DNA of 64,000 bases from Hyphomicrobiales bacterium (GCA_017305635.1 JAFKKF010000015.1:1-64000), one strand, 5' to 3'. Counted from the stretch's first letter, positions 36,145-45,781 are shown. Numbers and translations: made by a program. The notes: a model not told the origin generated them from the sequence alone.

Positions 36145-37887
36145 ATGATCGAAACCGATGTGCTCGTGGTGGGGAGCGGTCCGGCCGGATCGAGCGCCGC
36201 CGCGCTTCTGTCCACCTATGGCGTCGAGAACATTCTCGTCACCAAGTACCGCTGGCTCTCCGACACGCCGCGCGCCCACATCACCAACCAGCGCGCCATG
36301 GAGGTGCTCCGCGACCTCGGGCTCGAGCATGAGGCGATGCTCTACGCGACACCCAACCACCTGATGGGCAACAATGTGTTCTGCACCTCGCTGGCCGGCG
36401 AGGAACTCGGGCGCATGCGGAGCTGGGGCTCCGACCCCCACACGCAGGCGCGTCACAAGATCGCCAGCCCGACGACCATGGTCGACCTGCCGCAGAACCT
36501 CCTCGAGCCGATCGTCTTCGGCGCGGCCTGCGCGCGCGGCACGCGGGCGCGGCTGTCGACCGAGTACCTGTCCTTCGTCCAGGACGAGGCAGGCGTCACC
36601 GCGACGGTGCGCGATCGCGTATCGGGCGAAGAATACCCGATCCGCGCGAAGTACCTGATCGGCGCCGATGGCGGCAACTCGCAGGTCGCCGACGATGCCG
36701 GCCTGCCCATGGAAGGCAGGATGGGCGTCGGCGGCTCGATCAACATCCTGTTCAAGGCGGACCTCAGCAAGTACGTCGCCCACCGGCCGAGCGTCCTCTA
36801 CTGGGTGCTGCAGCCCGGTTCGAACGTCGGCGGCATCGGCATGGGGCTCGTCCGGATGGTGCGGACGTGGAACGAATGGCTGATCGTCTGGGGCTACGAC
36901 ATCACCAAGCCGGCGCCGACGGTCACCCGCGAGATCTGCGAGCAGATCGCCCGCCAGCTCATCGGCGACAACGAGATCCCGCTGGAGATCACTGGCTGGT
37001 CGACCTGGACGGTCAACCACATGCACGCCAAGAGCTACCAGAACGGCCGCGTCTTCTGCATGGGCGATGCGGTTCACCGTCATCCGCCGAGCAACGGCCT
37101 CGGCTCCAACACCTCGATCCAGGACGCCTTCAACCTCGCCTGGAAGCTCGCCGCGGTGGTGAAGGGCCAGGCATCGCCGAAGCTCCTCGACACCTACACG
37201 ACCGAACGGGCACCGGTCGGCAAGCAGATCGTCGACCGTGCCAACCAGTCGATCGCCGAGTTCGGGCCGATCTTCGACGCGCTGGGGCTCCTGGGCAGTA
37301 CCGACCCGGTGGTGATGAACGCCAACATGACGGCGCGGAAGGAGGATACGCCCGAGGGGAGGGAGCGGCGGAAGAAGCTCCGCGAGGCGATCGCTTTCAA
37401 GGTCTACGAGTTCGACGCCCATGGCGTCGACATGAACCAGCGCTACGTCTCCGACGCCGTGATCATGGCGCCGGGCGATCGGCACGAGTTCAGCGCGGAC
37501 AGGGAGCTCGTCTATCAGCCGAGCAGCGTGCCGGGGGCGCGGCTGCCGCATGTCTGGCTGGTGCGCGACCGGCAGAACTATTCGAGCCTTGACCTCGTTG
37601 GCCACGGTCGCTTCACGCTGCTCACCGGCATTGGCGGGGAGGGATGGCGGGCGGCGGCGAAGGCGGCGGACGAGGCCCTCGGCCTGCCGGTCGCCGTCTT
37701 CACCATCGGGCCGGACGGCGACTACGACGATCCGTTCGGCGACTGGGCGCGCGTCCGCGGCGTCGAGGACGAGGGTGCCGTGCTGGTTCGGCCGGACCAA
37801 GTCGTCGCCTGGCGGGCGCCGACGCGGGACGGTGACCGGACGGGGCTGCTCGCGGCGGCGCTGAAGCGGATCCTCGGCCGCGCCTAG
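36145..37887 (+). CDS. FAD-dependent phenol hydroxylase (TfdB/PheA class)
   Basis: 580 residues of the single-component aromatic hydroxylase family. The FAD-binding GxGxxG is VVGSGPAGSSAAALLS, with WLSDTPRAHITNQRAMEVLR after it, the DG motif in LIGADGGNSQVADDAGL, and the GD motif in VFCMGDAVHRHPPSNGLGSN. The C-terminal thioredoxin-like domain (about 430-580) is present. Together with the dioxygenase and maleylacetate reductase it probably hydroxylates resorcinol or a substituted phenol to hydroxyquinol. It resembles 2,4-dichlorophenol 6-monooxygenase, so a halogenated substrate is possible. ATG 36145 follows GAGGAG by six bases. Confidence 0.88.
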   Translation: MIETDVLVVGSGPAGSSAAALLSTYGVENILVTKYRWLSDTPRAHITNQRAMEVLRDLGLEHEAMLYATPNHLMGNNVFCTSLAGEELGRMRSWGSDPHTQARHKIASPTTMVDLPQNLLEPIVFGAACARGTRARLSTEYLSFVQDEAGVTATVRDRVSGEEYPIRAKYLIGADGGNSQVADDAGLPMEGRMGVGGSINILFKADLSKYVAHRPSVLYWVLQPGSNVGGIGMGLVRMVRTWNEWLIVWGYDITKPAPTVTREICEQIARQLIGDNEIPLEITGWSTWTVNHMHAKSYQNGRVFCMGDAVHRHPPSNGLGSNTSIQDAFNLAWKLAAVVKGQASPKLLDTYTTERAPVGKQIVDRANQSIAEFGPIFDALGLLGSTDPVVMNANMTARKEDTPEGRERRKKLREAIAFKVYEFDAHGVDMNQRYVSDAVIMAPGDRHEFSADRELVYQPSSVPGARLPHVWLVRDRQNYSSLDLVGHGRFTLLTGIGGEGWRAAAKAADEALGLPVAVFTIGPDGDYDDPFGDWARVRGVEDEGAVLVRPDQVVAWRAPTRDGDRTGLLAAALKRILGRA

Positions 37888-37961
37888 GCTTGCCAGCAGC
37901 CCGGCCGCGGGTGGAGACTGGCCCTCCGCCGCGGAGGAGGAAGCGGCGGAGGGAGGACGTC

Positions 37962-38869
37962 ATGCTGCAGCGAACACCATTCCTCGTGGGCGAGACTCAC
38001 GGCATCCTTAGCAGGCCGGAGAACGCCGTGCGCGCCTCCAGCGACCGCTTCGGCTGGACCTCGCTCTATGCCTCGATGCAGAGGGAACTGCCCTATGAGG
38101 GACGCTTCCCGGCGGTGAAGGACCAGCTGATCGTCCAGCACATTGACGGGCCGGTGACCATCGACCGCCTGAATGGGGATTCGGCGGAGCGGTGCGCGGT
38201 GCCGGCCGGCGGCCTGCATCTCTTCCCGGGCGGACTGGATTCGGCGTCCGTCTGATGGGCGTACTCTCGACCCTCCACGTTTATGTCCGCCGGGAGGTAA
38301 TTGAGGAGGTCGCGGGCGAACTCGCCGAAGGCGACCCCACACTTGTCGAGATTGCGCCGCAGTTCCTGGCGCCCGACCCTGCACTCGGCGCGCTCTTCGC
38401 GGCGATACGCCACGCGCTCGTCGAGGATGAATACGGGTCGGCGATCTACATCGACTACCTGGCTCGTGCCATTGCCTCACACCTCGTCAGCCGGCATTCA
38501 GGCGCGCGGATCAAGCCGATGCCGGCCATGGAGACGCATGGCGGTATCGTGCCGATGATCCGCACCGCGATCGACTTCATGCAGGCGAACATCGAGCAGC
38601 CGATCAGCCTCGGGGAAATAGCGGGGGTGATCGGTCGCAGCCCCTCGCAGGTAGCGCGACAGTTCCGCGCGAGCTTCGGTGTGCCACCGCACCGGTACCT
38701 GCTCGTCATGCGCATTAAGCATGCGCAGCGCCTGCTGGCGACCACAGGTCAACCCATCGCCGACGTAGCGCTGGCCTGCGGCTTTTCGCATCAGGAACAC
38801 ATGACCCGCGTATTTCGCCGCTGGTGTGACACGACTCCCGCTGCTTATCGGCGAGCCGCGCGGCACTGA
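37962..38869 (+). pseudogene. AraC-family activator split by a one-base frameshift
   Basis: ATG 37962 (GGGAGGA upstream) opens MLQRTPFLVGETHGILSRPE, an N-terminal ligand-binding arm, and reads into GGLHLFPGGLDSASV-stop at 38255. In the next frame the protein resumes without loss as FGVRLMGVLSTLHVYVRREV and runs to the C-terminal AraC double HTH (EQPISLGEIAGVIGRSPSQV, then RQFRASFGVPPHRYL and CGFSHQEHMTRVFRRW), ending 38869. Adding one T at GATTC (38238-38242), making GATTTC, restores G-L-D-F-G-V-R-L. It would give about 303 residues. It sits directly after the phenol hydroxylase and is its likely regulator. Either a real recent mutation or a sequencing error. Confidence 0.85.
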
Positions 38870-39197
38870 CATGAATCAGAGCCTTAAATCCACTCGTCAT
38901 CAGAAGCGGGACTTGAGGTCGCGGGGTGGCATAGGCGCAACCCGTCTCGTATAGCGGTTGACTTAGTCGCGGGGCTCTTCATTCGGCCGCGGCGTTCAAT
39001 AGCAGCGATCTTCCGGGGTGGAGGAGCCACCACGTCTCGATCCGAGACACCGCGCTGGCGGAGCATTTTCGTTCGCCGATCGAGACTATCAGCCTAGGTG
39101 TTCGGTCCCGTCGACTTTTCAGAACTGGACCGCCTCGAGGTTGACCCAGCCGCTTTCGATCTCGGTCTTTTTGATCTCGAGGGCTATGGGACCGTGC

Positions 39198-39539
39198 TCA
39201 ACGGCGCGGGCACGCCGGCATCAAGCGCGGGCGCGAGCGCACGAGCCCATTTCTGAACGCGAGCGCGAGGCTGTTCGTCGATGGCACCAAGAAGATGGCG
39301 AAGGACCAACCTGAGATAGTCCGCCTTTTCCCGATCTTGCGGTGTTGCTCGTCGTTGTCCTTGAAGAACGGGAGCGCTCGGAAAGCCTCGAGATCGTCAG
39401 GATTCTTCGTAAGAACGTAGACGATCCGGCAAGCGGCCCCCAGAAGCGGGTTGCGACTCTTGTTCTGGCCGATGAACGTCCTCTCAGCGACAGCCTTCAA
39501 CGTCGTTGCCGCAGCGCGAGGCTCGTTGCTGCCTGACAC
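39198..39539 (-). CDS. Hypothetical ORF, possibly a gene remnant
   Basis: 113 codons on the minus strand. The central part ([20 protein letters not shown], then [20 protein letters not shown] and [13 protein letters not shown]) has balanced amino-acid composition and looks like protein, unlike most antisense frames here. The start and the C-terminal 30 residues look random. No family recognised and no ribosome site evident. Treat it as a doubtful gene or decayed fragment. Confidence 0.25.
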   Translation of the reverse strand: MSGSNEPRAAATTLKAVAERTFIGQNKSRNPLLGAACRIVYVLTKNPDDLEAFRALPFFKDNDEQHRKIGKRRTISGWSFAIFLVPSTNSLALAFRNGLVRSRPRLMPACPRR

Positions 39540-39564
39540 CTAGCGGTCGACGGGGCCGTGCCCT

Positions 39565-39580
39565 ATTATGATATAATAAT
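39565..39580. promoter_or_regulatory. AT-rich dyad and possible promoter before the HisD-like gene
   Basis: ATTATGATATAATAAT is an imperfect palindrome in an otherwise GC-rich region. TTGACT (39580-39585) directly after it could be a -35, with a weak -10 near 39602-39608. It lies about 150 bases upstream of ATG 39732. A regulator binding here is plausible, but no cognate protein is evident. Confidence 0.35.
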
Positions 39581-39731
39581 TGACTCTCATGATGCAGAAT
39601 TCATTATTGCTGTTCTGTTCGGCCGGCTCCCGCGGCCCGCGTGCCAAAGGGACAGATTTCACGCCGGAATCTCGTCGTCGTGGGTTGGATGGGGCGATCG
39701 GTGGCGGCCGCCTTCAACAGAAGGAGTTCGA

Positions 39732-41042
39732 ATGATCCTGCACCTCAAGACGGCCAAGACGGCCGAAGCGCGCGCCGAGGATGACGCCCGCGTCCGCGTG
39801 ACGGTCGAGCAGATCCTCACCGACATCGAGGCGCGAGGCGACGCCGCGGTGAGGGAATTGTCGGAGAAGTTCGACAAATATGCTCCGGCAGCTTTCCGCC
39901 TGAGCGAACAGGAGATCGAAGCGGCGATCGGCAAGGTAGCGAAGCGTGACCTCGAGGACATCCGATTCGCCCAAGCACAGGTCCGCAATTTCGCTCAGAA
40001 GCAGAAGGAAGCCCTCCGCGACGTCGAGGTCGAGACGCTGCCGGGCGTCATCCTCGGCCATCGCAACATCCCGGTGGGTTCCGTCGGCTGCTACGTGCCG
40101 GGAGGCAAGTATCCGATGGTGGCGTCGGCGCATATGAGCGTCGTCACCGCCAAGGTGGCGGGCGTGCAGCGCGTAGTCGCGGCGGCGCCACCGCACCGGA
40201 ACGCGCCGCACCCGGCCATCGTCGCCGCCATGCATCTCGGCGGCGCCGACGAAATACTCTGCCTCGGCGGCATCCAGGCGGTGGGGGCGATGGCGCTCGG
40301 CACGGAGACGATCGCCTCGGTCGACATGCTGGTCGGCCCCGGCAATGCCTTCGTCGCCGAGGCAAAGCGCCAGCTCTTCGGGCGGGTCGGCATCGATCTC
40401 TTTGCGGGACCGACCGAGACCATGGTCATAGCCGATGAGACCGTCGATGCGGAAATCTGTGCCACGGACCTCCTGGGGCAGGCGGAGCATGGCGTCAATT
40501 CGCCGGCGGTCCTCATCACCAATTCGGAGCGCCTGGCGCGCGCCACCATGGGCGAGATCGAACGGCTGCTTGCCATCCTGCCCACCGGCGCGACCGCCGC
40601 GCGATCATAGGCGGATTATGGGGAGGTGATCGTCTGCGACAGTTACGAGGAGATGCTGGAACAGTCCGAGGCGATCGCATCCGAGCACGTGCAGGTGATG
40701 ACCGACCGTGATGATTGGTTCCTTGCCAATATGCGGAACTATGGCGCGTTGTTCCTTGGGCCGCGGACCAACGTCGCCTATGGCGACAAGGTGATCGGCA
40801 CCAACCACACGCTGCCGACGAAGCGCGCCGGCCGCTACTCCGGCGGTCTTTGGGTCGGCAAGTTCCTGAAGACTCACAGCTACCAGAAGGTGCTTACCGA
40901 CGAGGCCTCGGCGCTCGTCGGGGAATATTGCTCACGGCTCTGCATGCTGGAGGGCTTCGTCGGCCATGCCGAGCAGGCCAATCTGCGCGTCCGCCGCTAT
41001 GGCCATGTCAATGTGCCCTACGGTACGGCGGCCGGGACGTGA
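39732..41042 (+). pseudogene. HisD-family dehydrogenase interrupted by an in-frame amber codon
   Basis: The frame from ATG 39732 (AGAAGGAG upstream) to TGA 41042 spans 437 codons, the normal HisD length, broken only by TAG at 40608-40610 (codon 293). Before it the protein reads [10 protein letters not shown]; after it [20 protein letters not shown], so TAG replaces what was almost certainly TGG (Trp). Zinc and catalytic residues are intact: GQAEHG (Gln and His ligands, catalytic Glu-His) and, beyond the stop, NHTLPT and GHAEQANLR. The catabolic setting suggests a paralogue oxidising a diol or sulfonate (HpsN-like) rather than biosynthetic histidinol dehydrogenase. Without read-through it is dead. 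Confidence 0.88.
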
Positions 41043-41803
41043 AGCTCCCGCATACGCCGTCCTTCCGCCTCGACGGGCGGCGAGCGCTGGTGGCCGGCGC
41101 CTCGCGCGGAATCGGGCTCGGCTGCGCAGTGGCATTGGCCGAAGCGGGAGCCCATGTCATATGTGCAGCGCGAGGGAGTGGGGCGCTCGCGGAAGCCGTG
41201 GCGGCGATGACCTCCGCCGGCCTGTCGGCCGAGGCACTTGCCTTCGACATCGCGGACATAGGCGCCGGCGAGATGGCGATCGAGACCGCAGGGCCGCTCG
41301 ACATATTCGTCAACAGCGCCGGCGTCGCCAGGCATGGCCCCCTGACCGCCACGCTTGCCGACGATTTCGACCACGCCATGGGCGTCAACCTGCGCGGCGC
41401 CTATTTCGCGACGCAGGCGGTGGCGCGGGGCATGATCGCGCGCGGCAAGGGAGGATCGATCATCACGGTGTCGTCCCAGATGGGGCATGTCGGGGGGATG
41501 GACCGCACGGTCTATGCGGCCACCAAGCATGCGCTGGAGGGCCTTACCAAGGCGGCGGCCATCGAACTCGGCCCGCACGACATCCGCGTCAACACGATCG
41601 GGCCGACCTTCATCCGCACGCCGCTGACCGAGGCGACCTTCGCCGACCCGGAGCGGGCCGCATGGATCCGCTCGAAGATCAAGCTGAACCGCATCGGGCG
41701 GGTCGAGGATGTCATGGGCGCGACGGTGTTCCTCGCGAGCGACGCGGCGGCAATGGTCACCGGGACCGCGCTCCTGGTCGATGGCGGGTGGACGGCCGGC
41801 TGA
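41039..41803 (+). CDS. Short-chain dehydrogenase/reductase
   Basis: 254 residues starting at GTG 41039, overlapping the stop of the HisD-like gene. Classical [23 protein letters not shown] (the usual TG is AG), NSAGVARHG, catalytic Ser in [20 protein letters not shown] and Y-x-x-x-K ([11 protein letters not shown]), then [12 protein letters not shown] and the terminal [10 protein letters not shown]. Coupling to the HisD-family gene suggests two successive alcohol oxidations of one substrate. Confidence 0.87.
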   Translation: MKLPHTPSFRLDGRRALVAGASRGIGLGCAVALAEAGAHVICAARGSGALAEAVAAMTSAGLSAEALAFDIADIGAGEMAIETAGPLDIFVNSAGVARHGPLTATLADDFDHAMGVNLRGAYFATQAVARGMIARGKGGSIITVSSQMGHVGGMDRTVYAATKHALEGLTKAAAIELGPHDIRVNTIGPTFIRTPLTEATFADPERAAWIRSKIKLNRIGRVEDVMGATVFLASDAAAMVTGTALLVDGGWTAG

Positions 41804-41863
41804 GCGTTTGCCGGCGGCAGGCGGCGCTGCTAGTAACGCTCGGGCTTCTGAGAGCATCGAACC

Positions 41864-42643
41864 GTGGCGAGTGAAACCCTCGAAGATTCCGGGCGGAAGG
41901 TTCCCGGCGCGGCCAGCGCGCGGAAGCTCCTGAGCGTCCTGCTCTGCTTCAGCATCGACAGACCTTTCTGGACGGTCCCGGATCTGAGCCGCGCGCTCGA
42001 TGTGTCGCTGTCGACGATGTACCGCTACGTGGCGCTGCTGCGCGAGGTCGGGCTGCTCGAGCCGGTGGCCGACAATGCGTACCGTCTCACCGGGCGCATC
42101 ATGGGCCTTGCCCGCGCCGCCGAGCGGGCGCGCTCGTCGCTCGAGGAAGTTTCGCTCCCGATCATGACGCGGCTCCGCGATGCGACCAACGAGACCGTAC
42201 TGATCGCGCGCCGCAACCGCGACCACGCCTATTGCCTGGAGCGGGTGGAATCGCTTCAGCCGGTGCGCCTGCAGTTCGAGCGCGGCCAGCCGATGTCGCT
42301 GCATCGCGGGGCGCTTGCCCGCGTGCTGCTCGCCAATGCGCCGGGGGCCGAACGCGAGCGCTACCTGGAAGCGATCCAGCCCGGCCTGTCGGGCAAGGCC
42401 GCCGAGATACTCAAGCCGGAGAACCTGGACAAGATCGCCGAGACCGGCTTCACGGTGAGCTTCGAGGAGGTCGACGAAGGAATCTGGGGCACCGCCGCGG
42501 CGATCAGGAGGGACGACGAGGTGGTGGCGGCGCTGGGCATCGCCGCCCCGATCTACCGCCTCGACGGGAAGCAGCGCGATTTCATCGTGGCCGAGGTTCG
42601 CCGCGCGGCGGCGGAAATTTCGGAAATGCTGGAATCGAGCTAA
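41864..42643 (+). CDS. IclR-family transcriptional regulator
   Basis: 259 residues from GTG 41864. The N-terminal winged helix-turn-helix (about 18-85: SARKLLSVLLCFSIDRPFWT, then VPDLSRALDVSLSTMYRYVA) precedes the IclR ligand domain (about 95-255: NETVLIARRNRDHAYCLERV, then LHRGALARVLLA and GIWGTAAAIRRDDEVVAALG). It converges on the alcohol dehydrogenase gene. An IclR-like operator (TGGAA-N6-TTCCA) lies at 48090-48105, in the promoter region of the adjacent ribose-type ABC operon, and is its best visible target. Confidence 0.9.
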   Translation: MASETLEDSGRKVPGAASARKLLSVLLCFSIDRPFWTVPDLSRALDVSLSTMYRYVALLREVGLLEPVADNAYRLTGRIMGLARAAERARSSLEEVSLPIMTRLRDATNETVLIARRNRDHAYCLERVESLQPVRLQFERGQPMSLHRGALARVLLANAPGAERERYLEAIQPGLSGKAAEILKPENLDKIAETGFTVSFEEVDEGIWGTAAAIRRDDEVVAALGIAAPIYRLDGKQRDFIVAEVRRAAAEISEMLESS

Positions 42644-43740
42644 CCGAAGACCGCGACCGAGCGGATGATGCCGTCTCCGCTGTCGAGCGCGACCATGGCG
42701 TTGTCGACCTGGTCGAGCCCGATGCGCCGGGAGATGAGCTCGTCGAGCTTCAACCGGCCATCCTTGTACATCTGCAGATAGGCGGGGATGTCGATCCGGA
42801 ACCGGTTCGATCCCATGTTCGATCCCTGCAGGCGGCGGTCAAAGGTGAGCGCCGTCGCCGGCACGCTGATTCTTTCGCCTTCCGGCAGCAGGCCGACGAT
42901 GGTCGCCATGCCGCCCGGCCGGAGAACGGCGAAGGCGTTCTCCGCGGTCGCCCGGATACCGACCGCCTCGAAGGCATGCTCGACGCCGCCCGCGGTCATC
43001 TCAACCACCCGGCCAACGACGTCGTCGGTAGCGAGGACCGCGTCCGTTGCCCCGAACCTCAGCGCATCCGTTGCCTTCTTCTCGGATCGGTCGATGGCAA
43101 TGATGCGGCTGGCGCCGGCGATGCGCGCGCCCTGGATGACGTTCAGGCCGACGCCGCCGCAGCCGAATACCGCAACGGTCTCGCCGGGCCGGACGCGGGC
43201 GGTATTGATCGCCGCGCCGACGCCGGTGGTCACCGCACATCCGACGGCGGCGGCGACGTCGAGCGGCATTTCCGGATCGATCCTGACCAGCGCCCGCTCA
43301 TGGACGAGGAGCATGTCGGCGAAGCCCGAAAGATTGACGAACTGAGCAATGTCCTTGCCCTTGTAGCGCAGCCGTGCGCGCGACTTGCCGGTGCGCGACA
43401 GGCCGGTTCCCTCGCAAATGTACATGCGGCCGGTGAGGCAGTAGCGGCATTCACCGCAAAAGGCGGTGAGGCAGCCAACGACGTGGTCGCCGGGCTTCAG
43501 GTAGGTGACCTGAGGGCCGACCTTCTCGACCACGCCGGCGCATTCGTGGCCGAGCACGAGGGGCAGGGGAAAGGTGGTCCACTTGCCTTGGCGGAAATGC
43601 AGGTCGCTGTGGCAGACGCCGCAGGCGCACGTGCGCACCAGCACCTCATGGTCGAGTGGCAGGTCGACGTCGAGGTCGTCGATGATCTCCTGCGGCTTGC
43701 CCGTTTCGGTGAGAAGGAGAGCGCGCACGTGCTGCGTCAT
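42640..43740 (-). CDS. Zinc-dependent alcohol dehydrogenase (class III-like)
   Basis: 366 residues. Catalytic zinc ligands are in CACGVCHSDLHF and LGHECAGVVEKVG; the structural-zinc cysteines are CLTAFCGECRYCLTG followed by MYICEG. The NAD motif is VAVFGCGGVGLNVIQGA, followed by IIAIDRSEKK with Asp selecting NAD. It resembles the aryl/formaldehyde-dehydrogenase-like group. ATG 43740 (MTQHVRALLLTE) was chosen; the frame extends 28 codons upstream without a ribosome site. It is the last gene of the minus-strand ribose-type ABC transcript and overlaps the IclR stop by 4 bases. Confidence 0.9.
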   Translation of the reverse strand: MTQHVRALLLTETGKPQEIIDDLDVDLPLDHEVLVRTCACGVCHSDLHFRQGKWTTFPLPLVLGHECAGVVEKVGPQVTYLKPGDHVVGCLTAFCGECRYCLTGRMYICEGTGLSRTGKSRARLRYKGKDIAQFVNLSGFADMLLVHERALVRIDPEMPLDVAAAVGCAVTTGVGAAINTARVRPGETVAVFGCGGVGLNVIQGARIAGASRIIAIDRSEKKATDALRFGATDAVLATDDVVGRVVEMTAGGVEHAFEAVGIRATAENAFAVLRPGGMATIVGLLPEGERISVPATALTFDRRLQGSNMGSNRFRIDIPAYLQMYKDGRLKLDELISRRIGLDQVDNAMVALDSGDGIIRSVAVFG

Positions 43741-43768
43741 GTCGGTTCCATCCTGGTCCGGTATCGAC

Positions 43769-44749
43769 CTATTGCAGGCCCGGATACTTGATGCGCTGGT
43801 CGTAGGGCTTCCAGTCGCCGGCATTGTCCTTGTTCCATTCCGGCAGGTCGGAGACGGTGAATACCTCGGTCTTTGCCGGGACGGGAGCCTTGCCCTCGAG
43901 GATATCGGCGATCCTGGTGGCGAGCTGCGAGCCGATATCGGTCGGCAGCAGGTCCCAGGTCGCCGAGATGGCGCCCTGCTTGATGCCGCTGATGCCCTGA
44001 CCTTCGGCGTTCAGGCCGGTGACCACGATGTCGCGGCCGAGCGCCTGGGCGGCGAGGCCGGCGCCGAGGGCCGGTCCGTCGCCCATCGCCCATATGCCCT
44101 TGAGGTCGGGGAAGCGGGTCAGGAGATCCTCCGCGATGGGACGCGCGGTGGCGGCATCGTCGGGGATCGCCCGCTGGACATCGACCACCTTCAGGTCCGG
44201 GCACTTCTCCTTGATGGTGGCGAGGAAGGAGTTCCAGCGGGCCGAGAGGACGGGAATGTCGATTGCCTCGATGAGGGCGATCTCGCCGTTGCCGCCGGTC
44301 GCCTTGCACATGTATTCGCCCGACTTGCGGCCGAGCTCTTCGGAGGGCAGGTCGACCTCGACGAGGTTCTTGTCGAAGCCGGGAGTGGCGCCGATGGAGA
44401 AGACCTTCACGCCGGCTGCGTCGGCCCGCTTCAGCGAGCCGAGGAGAGCATTGGGATCGCCGGCGACGTTGACGACGATCGCGTCGACCTTCTGGTCGAC
44501 GAGCTGGTCGACTTGGGAAACCTGGGTGTTGATGTCGAGCCGGGCGTCGAGGAACCTGACGTCGAAGCCGCGCTCGATGAGCCCGGCGGCAACCGCTTCA
44601 TACTGGGCGCGGGCCGATTCGATGGCGTAATTGGCGCCGAGGATGCCGACGGTCATCTTGTCGGCCGCCGAGGCGAGCATGGTGGAGGCGGCGAGGCCGG
44701 CGAGCAGCGTCGCGCCCGCGAGGGCAAAGGTCGTGCGCAAGGATTTCAT
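43769..44749 (-). CDS. Ribose-type ABC substrate-binding protein (RbsB family)
   Basis: 326 residues: signal peptide at 1-29 (cleavage after ASAA), then the type I periplasmic fold: KMTVGILGANYAIESARAQY, ARLDINTQVSQVDQLVDQKV, DAIVVNVAGDPNAL and GIWAMGDGPALGAGLAAQAL. It belongs to the sugar/polyol group; the ligand cannot be read from the sequence. The gene follows permease and ATPase genes, so the order on this transcript is SDR, ATPase, permease, binding protein, alcohol dehydrogenase. Confidence 0.88.
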   Translation of the reverse strand: MKSLRTTFALAGATLLAGLAASTMLASAADKMTVGILGANYAIESARAQYEAVAAGLIERGFDVRFLDARLDINTQVSQVDQLVDQKVDAIVVNVAGDPNALLGSLKRADAAGVKVFSIGATPGFDKNLVEVDLPSEELGRKSGEYMCKATGGNGEIALIEAIDIPVLSARWNSFLATIKEKCPDLKVVDVQRAIPDDAATARPIAEDLLTRFPDLKGIWAMGDGPALGAGLAAQALGRDIVVTGLNAEGQGISGIKQGAISATWDLLPTDIGSQLATRIADILEGKAPVPAKTEVFTVSDLPEWNKDNAGDWKPYDQRIKYPGLQ

Positions 44750-44803
44750 GGCATTCTCCCGATTGTTTGATCCGAAGTTCAGAAGAGACTCTCTCTGCCA
44801 GGT

Positions 44804-45781
44804 TCAGCGGCTCCTCAGCCGGTCGAGTGCGATGGCGGCGACAAGCACGAAGCCGGTGGCGATGCCCTGCCAATAGGAGGGCACCCCGGCGAGGACGATG
44901 CCGTTGGCGAGGACGCCGAGGAAAACCACGCCGACGGCGGTGCCCGCGATGTTGCCGGCGCCGCCGGCGAAGCTGGCCCCGCCGAGGAGCACCGCGGCTG
45001 CCGCGGAGAGCTCCAGGCCGGCGGCGCCGCTCACCGGTTGCGAGGAGGTGAGGCGCCCTGTCAGCATCACCGCGCCGATGCCGGCGGTGAAGGCGGATAT
45101 GGTGTAGACGGCGAAGCGGACGCGGCGGACGTCGATGCCGGCGAGACGCGCGGCCGTCTCGTTGCCGCCAACCGCGTAGACGCTGCGGCCGAAGCGAGTC
45201 CAGCGCATCACCACGTAGCCGACGAGCCCGACGAGGATCGCGATGATGACCGGCACGGGGACGCCGTAGAGGAAGCCGTCGCCGAGGAACTGGATGAGCG
45301 GATGATCGATGGTCGACAGCGGCAGGCCATTGCTGAAGACCAGCGCGGCGCCGCGCAGGAGCTGCATCATGGCAAGCGTGACGACGAAGAAGTTGAAGCC
45401 GCCATAGGCGATGAGGCCGCCGTTCACGGCAGCGCCGAGGACCGAGCAGATGAGGATGGTCAGGATCACGGCGAACGGCGCCGGGATACCGGCGGCGAGC
45501 ATCACGGCGAGGAAGACGCCGCCGAGGGCGACCATGGAGCCGATCGACAGGTCGAGTCCTTGGCTGACGATGACGAAGGTGAGGCCCACGGCCGTGACGA
45601 ACAGCACCGAATTGGTGCGCAGGATGTTCATCATGTTGGCGTAGGTCGCGAAATGGGGCTGCGTCGCGGCGAGGACCGCGATGAGGATCGTCAGCGCCAG
45701 GCCGACGCCGACATAGCGGCGAAGGGCGCTGACGCGGCGGGCGGGCGGAGCGGCCCGGGCGGCTTCGGTGATGCTCGTCAT
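44804..45781 (-). CDS. Ribose-type ABC permease (RbsC family)
   Basis: 325 residues and about ten helices. Hallmarks are TVTAVGLTFVIVSQGLDLSI-like text at VLFVTAVGLTFVIVSQGLDL, SIGSMVALGGVFLAVML, RTRFGRSVYAVGGNETAARL (ATPase-contact loop, here WTRFGRSVYAVGGNETAARL) and the C-terminal VLLGGASFAGGAGNIAGTAV. Overlaps the ATPase stop by 4 bases. Confidence 0.9.
   Translation of the reverse strand: MTSITEAARAAPPARRVSALRRYVGVGLALTILIAVLAATQPHFATYANMMNILRTNSVLFVTAVGLTFVIVSQGLDLSIGSMVALGGVFLAVMLAAGIPAPFAVILTILICSVLGAAVNGGLIAYGGFNFFVVTLAMMQLLRGAALVFSNGLPLSTIDHPLIQFLGDGFLYGVPVPVIIAILVGLVGYVVMRWTRFGRSVYAVGGNETAARLAGIDVRRVRFAVYTISAFTAGIGAVMLTGRLTSSQPVSGAAGLELSAAAAVLLGGASFAGGAGNIAGTAVGVVFLGVLANGIVLAGVPSYWQGIATGFVLVAAIALDRLRSR

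Larger units (their letters stand above)
38870..39731. other. Low-coding junction region between modules
   Basis: About 860 bases without a convincing gene. Codon statistics look poor on both strands up to about 39195. A plus-strand stretch VFGPVDFSELDRLEVDPAAF near 39099 and the minus-strand ORF at 39198-39539 may be remnants. The last 170 bases are unusually AT-rich around 39561-39615 and probably contain the promoter of the HisD-like gene. Confidence 0.4.

Noticed and set aside
36010-37800. 596-codon minus-strand ORF
   Set aside because: Antisense to the phenol hydroxylase, which carries all three FAD motifs.
40605-40625. Idea that TAG in the HisD-like gene encodes pyrrolysine or is a programmed read-through
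   Set aside because: No Pyl genes or read-through signal in the window, the family has Trp there, and decay is common around; a point mutation is the simpler reading. Kept as a check.
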